A DNA stretch of 64,000 nt from Apis mellifera (lineage: Eukaryota; Arthropoda; Insecta; Hymenoptera; Apidae), in assembly GCF_003254395.2 (NCBI RefSeq), contig NC_037649.1, positions 5,551,032 to 5,615,031 on the forward strand, written 5' to 3'. The position numbers and the translations under genes are program-made. How positions within the stretch are numbered: position 1 is the first letter of the stretch; each line of letters begins with the position of its first letter. The notes below the pieces were generated by a model. The model ran no database searches and was not told where the DNA came from. It was given only the letters and a program-made list of their open reading frames with translations. Shown in pieces: positions 60,826 to 64,000 of the stretch.

Positions 60826-61600
60826 AGATACGACATTATTCCGATGATATATCAACGAGATTTCGAATATTTCTTGGGACGAAATAGGAATGCTCTAAAA
60901 ATTTCGAATTATTTTGTGCATACAGGGATCGAAAATTCGGGGAAGCTTTTCAATTTGTGGTAATTTAATAAAATTCCAAGTTTGAAAGAATTATTTTATT
61001 CGAGACGCTCTTTCATACAACTTTTATACAATTTCAAAAAGCATGCTCATAACTGCTCTTGTTGAATTTACAGAGGGGAAATTTATTTCCTGGCAATGGC
61101 ATATTCCAGTTCGCTGAACGAGCTGTCCAAGCACGGTTATGCTAAAGCCAAATCGGAATCATCTTGCTCCTGACGAGGGTTAATTTCGTTATCCATCAAG
61201 TGTTTGTCCACTAGAGTCGTTGTCACTCGGGGGATGAACTGCGAGGCAACGAAAACAGGATTGCAGACTTAAGAGTCTTAACGTTCACCCACCCATCCCT
61301 CTCCGAGATGATTACAACGCGTCAATCTATCGAGATTCGCCAACCAATGTACACAAGGAATAATACTTCTCTTCGTGGTATTATATAAACTGACGAGCTC
61401 TTTCTCCGTTTAATTGAGAATCTTTTTCAGAAAAAAAAAAAAGGATACTAAAAATCAACTCCTTTTTATCTCGAATCTACATCCAGGAACAATTAATTAG
61501 TGTCACGATTCGAAGCAAGAATTAATAGGAACAATCATAGAATCAACTTGTTACATATCCTTTGGAAAACAAATTTTTCTTCCACGAAAGGACAAACTTT
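60826..61600. other. AT-rich region, no gene seen
   Basis: Nothing recognisable apart from short poly(A). Confidence 0.6.
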
Positions 61601-61601
61601 T

Positions 61602-61860
61602 ATCGCTTTGCAAAGCGATTAACACCGATTCGTGGACGCTAAAATTCGACGGAACGGCCAATAAGATCCTCTTCTCCCCTCGAAATGGGATGGACGGAAG
61701 TTCTTGGCGGGTAAACTTGTTTAATGAACGAACAAGGGACGTCTGTCCACCGTCTGGCAAATCGTCGGCGGCCCACACCCCTACGTGAGTCAGCTCTCGG
61801 AACTGCCAGCAACGAGATTTCGCTAACTTGGCGCGAATCATAGCCCCATAGCCAAAATGG
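61602..61860. promoter_or_regulatory. GC-richer pocket with 18 bp palindrome and AP-1-like site
   Basis: Begins with ATCGCTTTGCAAAGCGAT (61602-61619), a perfect 18 bp palindrome, and holds TGAGTCA (61786-61792), the AP-1 core. The open minus-strand frame across it has no known domain. Confidence 0.35.
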
Positions 61861-64000
61861 ATCTTTTCATCCCTCTCTCCGTATTCACAGCTATCCGTGG
61901 TATACGTGTCTCCCTTGTCGACAACTGCGAGAAACTCATCTAACGTGATTTCGGTTTCACCAGGCTCGAGGAATGGTATCGAGGATGGAGAAACAGTTGT
62001 CTAGTCGTTTGTTGGACACGTGTACAGGAGATAATGTTGATAGATCGTGGGAAAGGTAAGTGATTTTTTTGCTTTTGATATCTGAAGATAAATGAATGAT
62101 AATTCCTTTCGAAAATATTGTATACGTGGATCGATATCGTTAAAGTTAATTATTCCAGAAAGAATGTTGGAGCAAAGGGTAATTCGAATAACGAAACGAT
62201 TAACAGGGGACGATTAATTGGGAAGATAGAAGTGAAAGAGGGATAAGGGGGGAGAGTGGTATCAAGCATCAGAAACTGGGAAATTTTCATCGGTCGATGC
62301 ACGCAACTCGGGGGTTGGGGAAGAGAGAATGACCACGATCCTTTGAAGTCTTGTCAGGGCTGCTTTTCAGATTATATTCTCCAAAGAGAATGCTTCAAAC
62401 GAGTTCTCTTTTCTCCGGTGACAAAACCAGAATAACAGTTTAACAGGCGTGTTTATGGAAAGGAGGTGAGAGGGAAGCAAAGAGGGGGAAGCTGTCTGCG
62501 GCAAAGTTCTCATTTTCGCGGGTATCAAAAGGTGGCCGCAGGTGGTATCTGCACTCGTCTTCTGGCTGGGATCGACAGTCAGGATGATCCCTTTGTTTCT
62601 CGATATAAATCAATATATCCTCAAATTGCTCCTGTCGCGAGATTTCCAATCGTGACAGATATTATCGATCTTTTCCCTGTGGAAAGGGAAATATCCATAA
62701 ATATTCATTTTCATGAATAAAAAAAAAAGAAAGAGGGGAAAAATATTCCATTTCATAAATCTCCGATCTTTTAACTCGTGTTTCGATCGGATGAACGAGA
62801 AACACAGGAAAGTATCGATTCAAAAATCTTGTTGTCCCGGATAAAAATTGTAATTTTCGTCCAGGTCTCGTTTTAAATATTCCTTGTCGTACCATTTGTG
62901 CAATATGTATACAATTTATCTTTTGTAGCAGTGTCCACGATTTGATTGTCACGTATTCCGTAAATCGAGAAAAAACGCAGCTGAAGCTATTCCATATTGA
63001 CAGACGAAATATATATATATAAAGAGAGAAAAAATATAGAAAGAGGACGATTATACACAAGAACCAATAACACAATTTTCTGTTTTTAATCTTTTTGAAT
63101 ATATCAATTAAATGCTAAAATAAATCGAAAAGTTCAACCACGACTTGGATGTTTATCAAGAAAGAATTACTCGAAGGGAATTTTTAATTTATTCCATCTT
63201 ACGTGACTTTTGCCTCTGTTTTATTCTATCTTCGAGTTAACCATAGTTTCGAAGAGAATAAGAAAAATTTAAGAATTAAAAAAAAAAAAAAGAAGAGAAG
63301 AGTTTAATGATTAAAATTCGTAGGAAGGAATCGTTCAAATATCCTTGATATTCGAGGAATGTTGAGAGGCACAAGAGGCGTCGATATTTCATTTTCCAGG
63401 CGATCGGTAAACCAATCACAACGAGGAAAAGTACCTCTCCACCCTTTGTGTCTCGCGATCTTGGCGTAACTTGTTAATGAACCACCCTCGACACCCGCCG
63501 CAACCATAACCGCCAACTTTGATCCTATCGCTCGCCTTTCTGTCGCGACGATTATGGCAAATCCAAGGTTTTTCTTTTTTCAATTTTTTATCCCGCCTGT
63601 AAACGAGGCTGTTAACCATATTAAATTTGCCTCATTAACTTATGGAAGCATTATCATATAATATAATAACAGCGAAACATTGTCGTGACCTCGTGCAATT
63701 AACTGAGGGATAACAGAAGAGTTTAATTTGAAAGAAAATATTTCGCGTATGTATTTCAATTTAATTATTGTTTGTGCACACGCTGATACGATGTCACGTT
63801 TAGTAAAAAATAATTCAAGAAACTTGTCGAAAACTTGTGGTAAAAACAAAAACTGAATTATCTTTGTAGAAAAACGAATGACGTAAAGGTGTTCGAATTA
63901 TCAAATAAACGTTACGAACGTTGGGAAGAAAAATCTAATAACCTGATAACATTGAGGAGTGTGGTATATTTCAAACCATTTAAGCAAATGGAACGGCCAT
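61861..64000. other. right end of window, no gene seen
   Basis: AT-rich with a modest GC pocket at 62.45-62.65 kb. If dlg1 continues, its L27, PDZ1 and PDZ2 exons should lie beyond this edge. Confidence 0.5.

Noticed and set aside
62440..62649. Minus-strand frame with FEDILIYIEKQRDHPDCRSQ, looks fairly protein-like
   Set aside because: No ATG, no convincing donor, and no family match; could be chance.

Overview
The window looks like nuclear DNA of an insect, most likely a bee or a close hymenopteran relative. It is very AT-rich, full of short microsatellites (AT, CT/GA, GAA, ATT), and dotted with pockets unusually rich in CpG. The one protein I recognise is an insect-type Discs large (Dlg) MAGUK scaffold, broken into small exons with canonical GT-AG borders. 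No bacterial-style operon, rRNA, tRNA, CRISPR array or intact transposon was found. The species is an inference from composition and from the Dlg protein.

Layout. Positions 2659-10173 hold the 3' half of dlg1 on the minus strand, so transcription runs from high to low coordinates. Nine constitutive exons encode, in order, PDZ3, SH3, HOOK and the guanylate-kinase-like (GUK) domain. Two small in-frame cassette exons (39 and 42 nt) fall between HOOK and GUK. All reading phases agree: with both cassettes the exons carry 479 residues plus a stop. Positions 1-2658 are the 3' flank, probably part 3' UTR. A strongly T-rich stretch at 920-1620 may come from a convergent plus-strand neighbour.

From 10174 to 64000 I found no further recognisable protein-coding exon. 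L27, PDZ1 and PDZ2 of full-length Dlg are not visible, so they should lie beyond 64000, across an intron of more than 53 kb. The long region is AT-rich sequence with CpG-rich islands near 15.6, 16.6-17.3, 24.6-25.6, 28.0-28.3, 32.2-32.4, 33.3-33.5, 36.0-36.3, 38.0-38.2, 39.0-39.3, 41.8-42.1, 54.6-54.8, 57.4-57.6, 58.4-58.8, 60.5-60.8 and 61.6-61.9 kb. These are candidate enhancers or alternative promoters. Several contain a minus-strand ATG reading frame that ends at a splice donor in the phase needed to join the PDZ3 exon (best at 25.0 and 17.0 kb). A further ATG exon at 7.0 kb fits the phase of the cassette and GUK exons.

The main idea worth testing is that this locus makes short Dlg proteins (PDZ3-SH3-GUK, or GUK alone) with private N-termini from internal promoters, and tunes the HOOK-GUK linker by microexon splicing next to CU- and CA-rich intronic tracts. 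Other structure includes a recent 431-433 bp tandem duplication with a deleted third copy (33518-34530), a 204 bp degenerate tandem repeat with an inverted arm (43081-43730), several perfect palindromes of 16-20 bp, and AACCGGTT and E-box motifs.
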